The notes beneath the pieces were generated by a model. It was not told the DNA's origin. It saw nothing but the letters and a program-made list of their open reading frames with translations, and did no database searches. Positions 8,232 to 17,421 of a stretch of 64,000 nt of DNA are shown here, piece by piece. Position 1 is the stretch's first letter, and each line of letters opens with the position of its first letter. This stretch comes from Saprospiraceae bacterium (GTDB lineage: Bacteria; Bacteroidota; Bacteroidia; Chitinophagales; Saprospiraceae): NCBI GenBank assembly GCA_026982695.1, contig JALSGS010000034.1:310001-374000 (forward strand). Reading direction: 5' to 3'. A program made the translations under genes and the position numbers.

Positions 8232-9599
8232 ATGGATCGGAGAAAGTTTCTCACAACTACAGCCCTAGGCGGGACAAGCATGGTGTTGCAATCCAAAGGA
8301 TATGGTGCTCCGAGTGTACATGCGCGACCACCTGCCAGCAGGTTGCGGCTTGCCGTCATTGGTACGGGCTTGCGTGGACAAAGCCATATGAAGATGGCTT
8401 TGCAGCGCGACGACTGCGATGTGGTTGCCATATGCGACATTGACCCGCAGATGTTGCATAGCGCTCAGCAACTCATTGCTGAGGCTGCTCGCCCTGCTGC
8501 ACGCACTTACACTGGTAGTGAGCAAGCGTGGCGAGAGCTGCTCGTTCAACAAGACGTCGATGCCGTAATCGTAGCTACGCCTTGGCGCTGGCATTCTGTC
8601 ATGTGTATTGAGGCGATGAAAGCGGGTAAGTACGTGGGCACGGAGGTGGGTGGTGCCTTTTCAATCGATGAATGTTGGGAACTGGTGCGCACCCATGAGA
8701 CCACGGGAACCCATTTGTACTTTCTGGAGAATGTCTGTTTTCGGCGCGATGTGATGGCTGTACTTCAGATGGTGCGCCAGGGCGTATTTGGCGAGCTAGT
8801 CCATCTGGAGTGTGGCTATCAACACGACTTGCGGGAAGTCAAGTTTAACGATGGCCGACAGCCCTATGGCGGAGGCGTGGAGTTTGGCCAACAGGGCTTT
8901 AGCGAAGCCCGTTGGCGCACTATACATTCTGTACATCGAAATGGCGACTTGTACCCTACCCATGGCATTGGACCTGTAGCACAGTACGTGCGCATTAATA
9001 GAGGCAATCGTTTCGTACGACTCAGTGCCATGGCTTCCAAGGCCAAAGGACTACATGAGTATATCGTACGCCATCCAAAAGGTGGAGCAGAGCACCCTAA
9101 TGCCGCTATTGCTTTCAAACTGGGCGATGTAATCACCACAAGTATATATACCAATGAGGGTGAGACCATCGTGATGCGTCACGATACCAATCTGCCCAGA
9201 CCGTATTCTCTGGGCTTTCGCGTACAAGGTACAAAGGGCTTGTGGATGGATGTAAACCAATCTATCTATATTGAAGGACAAAGCCCATCACACCGATGGG
9301 AGCCGGCTGCCCCCTGGCTAAAGCGTTACGATCATCCATTGTGGCAGCGCTATGAAACACGTGCTACAGGCGCTGGCCATGGCGGCATGGATTTTTTCCT
9401 CTTGCACAGCTTTGTGGAACATGCCAAGCGCAATGAGGCACCGCCTTTCGATGTATATGATGCTGCTACATGGATGGCTATCACTCCATTGTCAGAACAG
9501 AGCATTGCGCAAGGCGGTCAGCCTGTCGTGTTTCCCGATTTCACTACCGGCCAGTGGATGTGGCGCACACCTACTTTTGCGCTGGGCGATACGTATTAA
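8232..9599 (+). CDS. Tat-exported Gfo/Idh/MocA-type glycosidase of family GH109
   Basis: 455 residues. The N-terminus DRRKFLTTTALGG is a twin-arginine signal, so the folded, cofactor-loaded protein should be exported. A Rossmann fold begins with AVIGTGLRGQSHMKMAL and CDVVAICDID; the GH109 hallmarks follow: TPWRWH, YFLENVCFRRDVMAVL, HLECGYQHDLR, VHRNGDLYPTHG, SLGFRVQGTKGLWM and GAGHGGMDFF. Known GH109 members are NAD-dependent alpha-N-acetylgalactosaminidases; other members act on other sugars, so the substrate is open. No exact -7 box is seen in the 77-base gap upstream; the region has TATTATTTG, one base too long. The gene stands alone between the lipid genes and a nucleotidyltransferase. 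Confidence 0.9.
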   Translation: MDRRKFLTTTALGGTSMVLQSKGYGAPSVHARPPASRLRLAVIGTGLRGQSHMKMALQRDDCDVVAICDIDPQMLHSAQQLIAEAARPAARTYTGSEQAWRELLVQQDVDAVIVATPWRWHSVMCIEAMKAGKYVGTEVGGAFSIDECWELVRTHETTGTHLYFLENVCFRRDVMAVLQMVRQGVFGELVHLECGYQHDLREVKFNDGRQPYGGGVEFGQQGFSEARWRTIHSVHRNGDLYPTHGIGPVAQYVRINRGNRFVRLSAMASKAKGLHEYIVRHPKGGAEHPNAAIAFKLGDVITTSIYTNEGETIVMRHDTNLPRPYSLGFRVQGTKGLWMDVNQSIYIEGQSPSHRWEPAAPWLKRYDHPLWQRYETRATGAGHGGMDFFLLHSFVEHAKRNEAPPFDVYDAATWMAITPLSEQSIAQGGQPVVFPDFTTGQWMWRTPTFALGDTY

Positions 9600-9611
9600 G
9601 CAGCTTCGCAC

Positions 9612-9619
9612 TATTTTTG
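9612..9619 (+). promoter_or_regulatory. -7 promoter box TATTTTTG
   Basis: Exact TAnnTTTG match 50 bases upstream of the nucleotidyltransferase ATG; predicted start near 9626. No clear -33 box. Confidence 0.55.
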
Positions 9620-9669
9620 CTCCTTTGTGCGACACACCTACTTGACAATTTTTTAATGAAAAGGGAACT

Positions 9670-10572
9670 ATGAAACCAACCTTGCTCATTTTAGCTGCTG
9701 GTATGGGAAGCCGCTACGGAGGCCTCAAACAAATCGATGCAGTAGGGCCCAAGGGCGAAGCGATTATCGACTATTCCATTTACGATGCCATTCGGGCTGG
9801 CTTTGGAAAAGTCGTATTCGTCATTAGAGAAGAGCTCGAGACAGCTTTTCGCGAACGTTTTGATCACAAACTCGATGGCAAAGTCCAAGTGGCTTATGCC
9901 TATCAAGCTGTCAATACGCCAATTGATGGTATAGATCACTTGCCGCAGCGCCAAAAGCCATGGGGTACAGCACATGCCGTACTGGTGGCCGAGCCCGTAA
10001 TCGATGCTCCCTTTGCCGTAATTAATGCCGATGATTACTATGGGATTTCGGCTTTTGCCAAAATGGCCGATTTCCTTTCGCAACAAGCTGCTCCTGACCA
10101 TTATGCTATGGTGGGATATATATTGTCAAAAACGATATCCGATCATGGGGCTGTGTCGCGTGGTGTGGCACAAATGGATAGCCAGCATTATTTGACTGAA
10201 GTGGTAGAGCGCCACAAAGTACGTCGCGAAGCAGATGGCCGAATTTACTTTACTGATGAGCAAGGACAGGACGTACCCGTGGCTGATGATGCTTTGGTGT
10301 CGATGAATTATTGGGGTTTTCACCCTGCTATTTTCGAAGCATTGCGCGAGCAGTTTGTCGAGTTTGCACGCACCAATGCCGACAATCCCAAAGCCGAGTT
10401 CTATATCCCATTAGTGGCCAACAGGTTGGTCAAAGAGGGTAAAGCCCGAATTGCTGTGCTGCCCAGCGACGATCAGTGGTATGGCGTCACCTATCGCGAA
10501 GATAAGCCTGCCGTGGAAGCTGCTTTTCGGCAACTCACCCAACAAGGCAAATACCCCTCACCTTTATGGTGA
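9670..10572 (+). CDS. Sugar-phosphate nucleotidyltransferase family protein
   Basis: 300 residues. The N-terminus LILAAGMGSRYGGLKQIDAV is the nucleotide-binding loop of the NDP-sugar pyrophosphorylase superfamily, with PWGTAHAVLVAEP (about residues 96-108) and the metal-site block INADDYYG (about 118-125) as further signatures. The protein lacks the left-handed beta-helix of GlmU-type enzymes. Bacteroidota commonly carry this stand-alone form, often close to sugar-metabolism genes. The sugar and nucleotide are unknown. It ends only 9 bases from the convergent hisF, with no terminator between them. Confidence 0.82.
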   Translation: MKPTLLILAAGMGSRYGGLKQIDAVGPKGEAIIDYSIYDAIRAGFGKVVFVIREELETAFRERFDHKLDGKVQVAYAYQAVNTPIDGIDHLPQRQKPWGTAHAVLVAEPVIDAPFAVINADDYYGISAFAKMADFLSQQAAPDHYAMVGYILSKTISDHGAVSRGVAQMDSQHYLTEVVERHKVRREADGRIYFTDEQGQDVPVADDALVSMNYWGFHPAIFEALREQFVEFARTNADNPKAEFYIPLVANRLVKEGKARIAVLPSDDQWYGVTYREDKPAVEAAFRQLTQQGKYPSPLW

Positions 10573-10581
10573 GGGAGTTAT

Positions 10582-11352
10582 TTAGCTTTTATGGGTAGGC
10601 CAACGCACGGGAATACCTCGCTCGTGGAGGTATTGCTTTAGCTCGCCAATGGCAATTTCTCCGAAGTGAAATATGCTTGCTGCAAGAGCAGCGTCGGCCT
10701 TTCCTGTGGTAAATGCTTCGAGAAAGTGTGCTTTACTACCGGCTCCGCCGGAGGCAATGATGGGTATGGGCAAATGTGTGGATAAACGGGCTGTAATATC
10801 TAGTGCAAACCCCTGCTTGGTGCCGTCGTGGTCCATTGAGGTGAATAAGATCTCGCCGGCTCCTCGGGCAGCAGCTTCTTGAGCCCACTCCAAAAGCCGC
10901 CGTTGTGTGCGCAGCCGACCACCATTGAGATATACCCACCAATCGCCCGCTTCATAACGCGCGTCAATAGCGACTACTACAAATTGGCTACCAAACTGCC
11001 GGGCCAATTGATCGATTAACTGGGGATGGCGTACGGCAGCTGAATTGACCGAAATTTTGTCAGCACCCGCTTCTAGCAAGGTATAGGCATCGGAAAGTGT
11101 GTGTATTCCACCCCCGATAGTGAATGGGATGGTCAGATGCTGGGCGATTGATCTAGCCAGTTGGGCTAAGGTCTTGCGTTTTTCATGTGTAGCTGTAATA
11201 TCGAGAAAGACCAGCTCATCGGCGCCTTCTTTGCTATACTGGGCTCCTAATGCCACTGGATCACCTGCATCGCGCAAGTTGGCAAAGTGGACCCCTTTGA
11301 CGGTGCGACCGTCTTTTATATCAAGACAAGGAATAATTCGTTTGGCTAACAT
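10582..11352 (-). CDS. hisF: Imidazole glycerol phosphate synthase, cyclase subunit HisF
   Basis: 256 residues, the standard length for a TIM-barrel HisF. It joins with HisH to turn PRFAR and ammonia into imidazole glycerol phosphate and AICAR in histidine synthesis. The catalytic aspartates sit in [15 protein letters not shown] (about residue 11) and VVVAIDAR (about 130); the phosphate-binding segments FTIGGGI and [10 protein letters not shown] are present. It follows hisA with an 8-base gap. The other his genes are not in this window, so the pathway is split on the chromosome or continues elsewhere. Confidence 0.97.
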   Translation of the reverse strand: MLAKRIIPCLDIKDGRTVKGVHFANLRDAGDPVALGAQYSKEGADELVFLDITATHEKRKTLAQLARSIAQHLTIPFTIGGGIHTLSDAYTLLEAGADKISVNSAAVRHPQLIDQLARQFGSQFVVVAIDARYEAGDWWVYLNGGRLRTQRRLLEWAQEAAARGAGEILFTSMDHDGTKQGFALDITARLSTHLPIPIIASGGAGSKAHFLEAFTTGKADAALAASIFHFGEIAIGELKQYLHERGIPVRWPTHKS

Positions 11353-11360
11353 AGGCAGTG

Positions 11361-12110
11361 TTATGAGTCTTCGTCGGTGGTAGGTGGATGTGCTTCTTGC
11401 CAGGACCGCAGCATCTTGGGCGTTAATAGCCCTTCATAGATGGCCTTGCCAATGATGGCACCCGAGCACCCCAATTGCTGGAGCTGGTCCAAATCGTCGA
11501 GGTGGCTAATGCCGCCGCTAGCAACGAGTTGCATATTCGGAAAGGCCGAAAGCATGCGTTCGTACAGCTCAAAAGAAGGCCCTTGTAGCATGCCGTCGTG
11601 TGCGATATCCGTACTAACTACGTAGCGTACACCAGCCTCGAGAAAACGCGCTAGGAATGGCTGCCAGTCCAGAGCACTGTGTTCTTCCCATCCACTTACA
11701 GCTACTCGCTCTTGGCGTAGGTCACAGCCTAGAATAATGCGTTGGGCACCGTATTGGTCCAGCCAGCTGAGGAAGCGTTCCGGTTGTTTAATGGCTACCG
11801 TCCCACCTGTGATTTGTGCCGCCCCGCACTCGAAAGCAATGTGTACATCCTCATCTCTTTTTATTCCGCCACCAAAATCGATGTGCAGCGAAGTGTGCGT
11901 GGCCAAGCGCTCCAATACACGCCAATTGACGATCTGGCCTGCGCGGGCACCGTCGAGGTCGACTAGGTGCAGATAGCGCAAGCCCGAATCTTCAAAGGCA
12001 CGAGCTACTTCCAGAGGGTCTTCGTTGTATACCTTTTGCGTGCGGTAGTCGCCACGGGTAAGGCGCACGCATTTGCCTTCGATGAGATCTATAGCAGGTA
12101 TGAGCCGCAT
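11361..12110 (-). CDS. hisA: ProFAR isomerase HisA
   Basis: 249 residues when started at the ATG at 12110, so that the protein begins [20 protein letters not shown] as in other HisA proteins; a longer in-frame start at 12143 adds eleven residues of no recognisable character. It is the isomerase of histidine synthesis that opens the ribose ring of ProFAR, and its product is the HisF substrate. Catalytic acid AIDLIEG (D8), the second acid in ILGCDLRQ, and STDIAHDGM are visible. hisA is the first gene of the hisA-hisF pair and is divergent from the gamma-carbonic-anhydrase-like gene, with GGCAC/GTGCC (12180-12195) as a small inverted repeat in the shared control region. Confidence 0.96.
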   Translation of the reverse strand: MRLIPAIDLIEGKCVRLTRGDYRTQKVYNEDPLEVARAFEDSGLRYLHLVDLDGARAGQIVNWRVLERLATHTSLHIDFGGGIKRDEDVHIAFECGAAQITGGTVAIKQPERFLSWLDQYGAQRIILGCDLRQERVAVSGWEEHSALDWQPFLARFLEAGVRYVVSTDIAHDGMLQGPSFELYERMLSAFPNMQLVASGGISHLDDLDQLQQLGCSGAIIGKAIYEGLLTPKMLRSWQEAHPPTTDEDS

Positions 12111-12208
12111 ATTGCCGTAGTACTTTTCCCTAATGTGCTGCAATTATCCGACCTTATAGCACAAGTAGTCAAATTTGTAGGCACATTTTAGTGCCATAAT
12201 TTATGCCC

Positions 12209-12216
12209 TATCTTTG
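12209..12216 (+). promoter_or_regulatory. -7 promoter box TATCTTTG that decides the start of the next gene
   Basis: Exact TAnnTTTG match. It lies inside the longest reading frame (ATG at 12203), so translation must begin downstream, at 12239. The predicted transcript start is near 12223. TTTT at 12186-12189 sits at the usual -33 distance. Confidence 0.75.
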
Positions 12217-12238
12217 GCATTCAAATCTTCATACACCA

Positions 12239-12760
12239 ATGGCGTTGATCAAGAGTGTTCGAGGCAAAACCCCCCAATTTGGTCACAATTGCTTTTTGGC
12301 CGAAAATGCCACTATCGTAGGGGATGTGATTATGGGTGATGAATGCAGCGTGTGGTTTCAGGCGGTAGTGCGTGGCGACGTACACTGGATTCGCATTGGT
12401 AATAGAGTTAACATTCAGGATGGCGCTGTGATTCACGGCACGTATCAGCGCGCGCCCACTACAATTGGCAATGACGTAAGCATAGGGCATCGCGCCATTG
12501 TACATGGCTGCACCCTGCACGATCGTGTACTGGTGGGTATGGGAGCTATCGTAATGGACGGTGCCGTAGTGGAAGAGCACGTGCTCATTGCTGCAGGAGC
12601 TGTCGTGTTGGAAGGCATGCACTTGGAGCGCGGCCATATTTATGCTGGGATGCCGGCACGTAAGATCAAGCCATTGCCAGAACACACTTTCAAGGATACG
12701 ATTGAACGCATTGCGCGTAACTACTTGATGTATGCCGGTTGGTTTGAGGCGGATAGGTAG
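12239..12760 (+). CDS. Gamma-carbonic-anhydrase-like hexapeptide-repeat protein
   Basis: 173 residues from the ATG at 12239, chosen because the promoter overlaps the upstream ATG and because the protein then begins like its relatives YrdA and PaaY. It is a left-handed beta-helix built of hexapeptide repeats (for example ATIVGDVIMGDECSVWFQAV), with RGDVHWIRIGNRVNIQDGAV and IGHRAIVHGC supplying histidines positioned like the metal ligands of gamma carbonic anhydrases. Trimer formation and zinc or iron binding are expected from the family; actual carbonic anhydrase activity is uncertain. Confidence 0.9.
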   Translation: MALIKSVRGKTPQFGHNCFLAENATIVGDVIMGDECSVWFQAVVRGDVHWIRIGNRVNIQDGAVIHGTYQRAPTTIGNDVSIGHRAIVHGCTLHDRVLVGMGAIVMDGAVVEEHVLIAAGAVVLEGMHLERGHIYAGMPARKIKPLPEHTFKDTIERIARNYLMYAGWFEADR

Positions 12761-12819
12761 GGCATAAGAGGTGATAGGTATTTCTCCCATCAGCTGTTGG
12801 CACAGCCAAGGAAAAGCCT

Positions 12820-12827
12820 TACCTTTG
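12820..12827 (+). promoter_or_regulatory. -7 promoter box TACCTTTG of the SRP RNA gene
   Basis: Exact TAnnTTTG match; TTGG at 12797-12800 lies exactly 19 bases upstream. The predicted start at 12834 coincides with the first base pairs of the SRP RNA terminal helix. Confidence 0.85.
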
Positions 12828-12832
12828 CTTCC

Positions 12833-12935
12833 GGCGAGCGTCATACGACCAGCTCCCCCCGAACCTCCCCAGGCCGGAAACGGAGCAAGGATAAGGGGGT
12901 TGAGCGGTGCGATGTGATGGCTCGCCTTCTTTTTT
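12833..12935 (+). ncRNA. ffs: Signal recognition particle RNA, small bacterial type
   Basis: The apical domain is unmistakable: CAGGCCGGAAACGGAGCAAG (12870-12889) has a GAAA (GNRA) tetraloop on a CCG/CGG stem, flanked by the asymmetric and symmetric internal loops bound by the Ffh M domain. CCCCC near 12855-12860 pairs with GGGGG at 12894-12899, and the ends GGCGAGC (12833-12839) and GCTCGCC (12920-12926) pair perfectly. A run TTCTTTTTTT follows as terminator. About 95-100 nucleotides, so an Alu-less 4.5S-type RNA. It guides inner-membrane and secretory proteins to the translocon together with Ffh and FtsY. It overlaps the spurious N-terminal extension of the next reading frame. Confidence 0.93.
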
Positions 12936-12961
12936 GGCCCAAGCCAATAGCAAGTGTACAC

Positions 12962-13921
12962 ATGGCTGACAAAAAAGTACTCTTTCTCAATGCTTCCCAT
13001 TCAGTACTCGCAGAGCGATTGCAAGCTTTGGGTTTTGAATGTATCCACGATTACGAATCGCCCAAGGAAGTATTGGCCACACAAATTGACCAATATACGG
13101 GTATTGTGCTGCGTAGTCGCATTACTCTAGATGCGCCCTTTTTGGCAAAAGCCAAAAACTTGCGCTTCATCGCTAGAGAAGGTGTAGGGCTCGAGCACAT
13201 CGATACACAATGGGCGGAAGCTCATGGCATTCATGTGTTCACTTCGCCTGAGGGCAGCCGCGATACGGTCGGAGAACATGCACTGGGCTTGTTGTTGGCC
13301 TTGATGAACAACCTGGCTCGAGCTGATCGGCAAGTACGGCAGGGACAGTGGATTAGGGAAGGCAATCGAGGAGTAGAGATCAAAGGGAAGACAGTGGGCA
13401 TTTTGGGTTATGGGAATATGGGGCGTGCTTTTTCCCAACGATTACTTGGATTCGAGTGCCGCGTAATTGCTTATGACAAGTATAATACGCTGTACGGCGA
13501 TTATTTCGCTCAGCAGGTCCAGCTTGATACATTGTTTGCCCAGACCGACATTTTGAGCATCCACATTCCCTATACCGCTGCCAACCATCACTTTGTCGAT
13601 GATGCCTTCTTGTCGCGCTTTCGCAAACCCATATTTATAGTGAACACAGCTCGTGGTGGGGTGCTCGATACAGCTGCCTTGGTGCGACATTTACAGTCGG
13701 GCCACGTAAAAGGAGCAGCATTGGACGTGTTGGAGTACGAAGAAATGTCGTTTGAAAAACTGGACTTGAACCATCCCCCTGAGCCTCTGGCCTGGCTCAT
13801 GCAAGCTGATAATGTCGTACTATCGCCCCATATTGCTGGATGGTCATTCGAATCGAAAGAAGGACACGCTCGGGTGCTAGCTGAAAAAATAGAATTGGCA
13901 GTCCAACAAGGGTTTTTTTAA
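12962..13921 (+). CDS. NAD-dependent 2-hydroxyacid dehydrogenase, SerA-like
   Basis: 319 residues from the ATG at 12962 (MADKKVLFLN). The open frame runs back to 12797, but that part is the SRP RNA gene, which settles the start. Catalytic-domain halves flank a Rossmann fold with VGILGYGNMGRAF (GxGxxG), then VNTARGGVLD (substrate arginine) and LSPHIAGW (catalytic histidine). REGVGLEHIDT and DTVGEHALGLLLAL resemble phosphoglycerate dehydrogenases. There is no ACT regulatory domain, so this is the short form. D-3-phosphoglycerate is a plausible substrate, but other 2-hydroxyacids are possible. Confidence 0.88.
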   Translation: MADKKVLFLNASHSVLAERLQALGFECIHDYESPKEVLATQIDQYTGIVLRSRITLDAPFLAKAKNLRFIAREGVGLEHIDTQWAEAHGIHVFTSPEGSRDTVGEHALGLLLALMNNLARADRQVRQGQWIREGNRGVEIKGKTVGILGYGNMGRAFSQRLLGFECRVIAYDKYNTLYGDYFAQQVQLDTLFAQTDILSIHIPYTAANHHFVDDAFLSRFRKPIFIVNTARGGVLDTAALVRHLQSGHVKGAALDVLEYEEMSFEKLDLNHPPEPLAWLMQADNVVLSPHIAGWSFESKEGHARVLAEKIELAVQQGFF

Positions 13922-14038
13922 CACCACCTCTGACAGTATCCCGACATATTTCCTCTATTCAATTGGGTGTAAAATATGCGTGTATTTACTTATATTTAGT
14001 CTGCGTGTTTGTAGTCCTAACGGGCTTTTCCTGCCCTG

Positions 14039-14056
14039 TTTTGGCTGCAGCCAAAA
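14039..14056. promoter_or_regulatory. Perfect 18-base palindrome upstream of the CotH-type gene
   Basis: TTTTGGCTGCAGCCAAAA reads the same on both strands and ends 34 bases before the ATG at 14091. It may be an operator, or a hairpin with a TGCA loop ending the upstream dehydrogenase transcript. A weak -7 box, TATATTTA, lies at 13991-13998. Confidence 0.4.
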
Positions 14057-14090
14057 ACAATGCAGTTATTCACAATTACTAACCCCAGTT

Positions 14091-15449
14091 ATGCGAGCGA
14101 TTTTCTTCTGTTTATGGTTTAGCTTGTATTGGGGATCCGTCTCGGCTCAGGTACTCATCAATGAGGTGTGCGCAGCCAACTTTAGTTTGTTGCTCGATAA
14201 CTATGGCGAATATGAAGACTGGATTGAACTGTACAATGCAGGTACCCAAGCGGTCAATTTGGAAGGCTATCACCTCAGCGACAAGATGGATCAGCCCGAA
14301 AAATGGACATTCCCCGAAGGGGTACTCCTTCCGCCTCAGTCGCATTTGTTGGTCTTTGCCTCCGATCGGGATGTAGTATCAGGCGGCTTTATGCATGCTG
14401 GGTTTAAATTGACTCAAACCAAACAGGAAATAGTGAGCTTGCGTGCCCCTGACGGTACATTGCTCGACCTGTTTGAGTTCCCTACACCTAACCAGATGAA
14501 TCATTCGTGGGGGCGTGCGACAGATGCTGCAGCTCAATGGCACATTTTCCCAGTGCCTACACCCGGTGGTCCGAATGGTGGGCAACACTTTGCAGCCTAT
14601 GAGGCCAAGCCCACTATGAGCCATCAGGCGGGCTTTTACGAGGGCCCATTATTGGTTTACCTTGAAGCACCCCCCGGAGCAATTATCCGCTATACGCTTG
14701 ACGGCACTGAGCCTCAATCCAATAGCCCTGTATATACTTATCCACTCATGCTCACCGAAACCACCGTGGTCAAGGCTCGAGCATTTCCCACCGCAGACGA
14801 CCTACTGCCCAGCTTTGTCCAGGTCAATACGTTCTTTCTCGATGAGAGCTTTAGCGTACCCGTTATTTCCATCGCAGGAGATGCCATTGACGAGTTAATG
14901 GCGGGCAATCTTGACCTCATGCCCATCGGCTCATTCGAGCTTTTTGGCGAAAGCCAGCAACTCATTGATCGGGCCTATGGGGAGTTTAACAAGCATGGCA
15001 ACGACTCTTGGGCATATGCCCAGCGCGGTATTGACTACATCACGCGTGATCAGCTAGGCTATACCAGTTCGATTGCCCATCAAGTGTTTCCCTCTAAAGC
15101 GCGCGACCGCTTTCAACGGTTCATACTCAAAGCAGCTGCCAACGACAACTATCCCTTTAGCAATGGAGGTGCGCACATTCGCGATGCTTATGTACATACG
15201 CTTTCGCAAAAAGCTGGCTTGCATCTCGACGAACGCACTTATCAACCCTGTGTCCTCTTCGTCAATGGAGCATATTGGGGGGTGTATGAAATACGTGAAA
15301 AAGTAGACGATCCCGACTTTACACGCCATTACTACGATCAAGGCCGGAAATGGATCGATTTAAACGTGGGGCAATACTTGGGTAGAATACGGCAGCTGGG
15401 ACGACTGGTACGATCTGTACGACTTCATCTTGAGCCAAGATATGAGTGA
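14091..15449 (+). pseudogene. CotH-type surface protein, 5' part of a frameshifted gene
   Basis: The start is at 14091, where MRAIFFCLWFSLYWGSVSAQ forms a signal peptide; the frame is open upstream to 13980 but that part looks non-coding. Mature part: a lamin-tail domain (VLINEVCAANFSLLLDNYG, DWIELYNAG, about residues 20-130), a chitobiase-type beta-sandwich (ATIRYTLDGTEP-like block GAIIRYTLDGTEPQSNSPVY, about 180-245), then the CotH kinase-like domain (SFSVPVISIAGD, FPSKARDRFQRFILKAAAND, GAYWGVYEIREKVDDPDFTR). The frame breaks at about 15356-15366: after WIDL the homologous continuation KTWGNTWVEYGSWDDWYDLY is found in another frame. The tail of this frame up to the stop at 15449 is nonsense. 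A loss of two A residues from a run of A explains the break. Real mutation or assembly error cannot be separated here. Confidence 0.8.
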
Positions 15450-16833
15450 TGCAGCCAACTATGCCTTTGTCGCCCAGCGGCTCGAACTAGAAAGCTTGAT
15501 CGATTATATCATCATCAATGTCCACACGGTATGTAAAGACTGGCTCAACTGGAATACTGCTTGGTGGCGAGGGCGAAAGCCTACTGGACTAATGAAGCGC
15601 TGGCGCTATACCTTGTGGGACATGGATGCCACCTTTGGCCACTACATCAACTACACCAATATCCCAGACATCTCTCCTCAAGCCGACCCTTGCGACATCG
15701 AGCAGTACAGTGACTTGAGCGATCCCGAAGGGCATATCGATATACTTCTGGCACTTTTTCAAAACGATCACTTCCGAGATCTGTACATCAACCGATATGC
15801 CGACTTAAACAACAGCTGGCTCTCTTGCGATAGCATGCTGGGGTTGCTCGACCAAATGGTGGATCGTATCAGCCCTGAAATGCCGCGGCACATTCAGCGA
15901 TGGGGTGGAAACATGGAAGCGTGGCAAGCCAATGTGCAGGCAATGCGCGATTTTATACTTGCGCGCTGCGATTTTATCGATGGCGGCTTGATCAGTTGTT
16001 ACGACTTGCAAGGCCCATGGTCCCTCACCGTGCATGTTTGGCCCGAAGGCTCGCCTAATGCCGTGCGTATCAATACTATAGTGCCTAGTCATTGGCCCTA
16101 TACAGGCGATTACTTTGGTGGCGTACTCTTACATTGTACTGCATTGCCAGCAGCGGGATGGCAATTCAGCCATTGGGAAACAAGCAATATTACCCTCTCG
16201 CCCGATGCCCAATCCGATTCTATCAGCCTGAGCATGAATGGAGGCGCTGCCACACTTACTGCTGTGTTCGAGCCTGCTATCCCTTGTGCGCCCCCCGACA
16301 TGCTGCACGTGATTCCTTTTGCGTCGGGTGCGCAGGTGCAATGGCATGGCTGGAGTAGTGCAATCAGTTATGAGTTGCGCTGGCGCCCATATGATACAGC
16401 TGATTGGCAAGTAGTCTCTGTACTGGATGATAGCCTGGCGTTGTACGGACTTGAGCCCTGTACGGACTATGAGCTGGGTGTACGGGCTATTTGTGGATTT
16501 GACTTGAGTTCTTATGCGTATACTACTTTCACTACCGAATGTACCACCGCACAAACTGAGCCGATTGTATTATCCGATTGTTCGATATGGCCTAACCCCT
16601 TTGCTCACAAGGCTAATGTGCGCTTTTCACTACAGCGCTCTACACCACTCCACATGGAGCTGTGGTCGCCTTCCGGCAAAAGAGTGTGGCAGTGGCGAGC
16701 AGCGTTTATGGGTATAGGTACTCATGAAGTAACCTTACAATTGGATAAGTCTGTGCCCGAGGGCTTGTACTTGCTCGTAGTGCGCACCAACCATGATCTG
16801 TGGACGCAAAAATGCATTGTTATTAAGTGGTAA
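15364..16833 (+). pseudogene. CotH-type surface protein, 3' part with T9SS type A sorting domain
   Basis: This frame opens at 15364, after an in-frame TAA at 15361, and continues the CotH domain without a gap in sense (LYDFILSQDMSDAANYAFVA, IDYIIINVHTVCKDWLNWN, WDMDATFGHYINY). It is followed by an INTIVPSHWPYTGDYFGG-type repeat region (about 16040-16270), a fibronectin type III-like domain with two cysteines (about 16290-16540) and a C-terminal sorting domain starting with SIWPNPFAHKANVRFS and ending in a beta-rich tail (PEGLYLLVV). Without the 5' part it has no signal peptide, so it cannot be exported alone; the TTG at 15430 and ATG at 15442 are not credible starts. If the frameshift is an assembly error, one secreted protein of about 910 residues spans 14091-16833. 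Confidence 0.8.
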
Positions 16834-16868
16834 GGCGTTTTTCTCCACGTGGGGCGTGGTCAATGCCG

Positions 16869-16876
16869 TATTTTTG
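16869..16876 (+). promoter_or_regulatory. -7 promoter box TATTTTTG of the Bcp gene
   Basis: Exact TAnnTTTG match 41 bases upstream of the ATG at 16918; predicted start near 16883. Confidence 0.6.
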
Positions 16877-16917
16877 AGCCGAGGTATTGGCTTTTCAATT
16901 GGCAAAAATGAACTGAC

Positions 16918-17385
16918 ATGACTCATCTCAAAGAAGGCGATTCGGCACCGGATTTCCAAGGCATTGATCAAGACGGCAACCCTATTTCGCTATCTGATTT
17001 CAAAGGCAAAAAGCTCGTTTTGTACTTCTACCCCAAAGATAACACCCCAGGTTGTACTGCCGAAGCTTGCAATTTGCGCGATCATTATATGGAGTTGACA
17101 TCTCGAGGCTATGAAGTAGTAGGCGTAAGCCCTGATAGTCCTCGTCGGCATCAGAACTTCATCAACAAGTATGGTCTGCCATTTCGCCTCATTGCCGATG
17201 AAGATCATCGCATTGCCCAAGCCTATGGCGTGTGGGGTGAAAAGAAGATGTACGGGCGTACGTACCAAGGCATTTACCGCACCACTTTTGTCATTGATGA
17301 AAATGGCACAATCGTAGCGGTATTCCCCAAAGTGGACGTCAAGCATCATGCCGAGCAGATACTTGGGGCTTTAGGTGAAGCATAG
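16918..17385 (+). CDS. bcp: Thioredoxin-dependent peroxiredoxin, Bcp/PrxQ type
   Basis: 155 residues, the usual length. A cytoplasmic thiol peroxidase that reduces hydrogen peroxide and organic hydroperoxides with electrons from thioredoxin. The active site YPKDNTPGCTAEACNLRD holds the peroxidatic cysteine (about residue 44) and, five residues on, the resolving cysteine typical of the Bcp group. VVGVSPDSPRRHQNF and YGRTYQGIYRTTFVID fit the family. It has its own promoter and is convergent with the DUF3127 gene. Confidence 0.95.
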   Translation: MTHLKEGDSAPDFQGIDQDGNPISLSDFKGKKLVLYFYPKDNTPGCTAEACNLRDHYMELTSRGYEVVGVSPDSPRRHQNFINKYGLPFRLIADEDHRIAQAYGVWGEKKMYGRTYQGIYRTTFVIDENGTIVAVFPKVDVKHHAEQILGALGEA

Positions 17386-17421
17386 GATAAAGTTAGCCCC
17401 TGACCCTTGGCAGAAACACCA

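Noticed and set aside
12221-13000. 259-codon minus-strand frame
   Set aside because: It is antisense to the gamma-carbonic-anhydrase-like gene and to the SRP RNA gene, both well supported.
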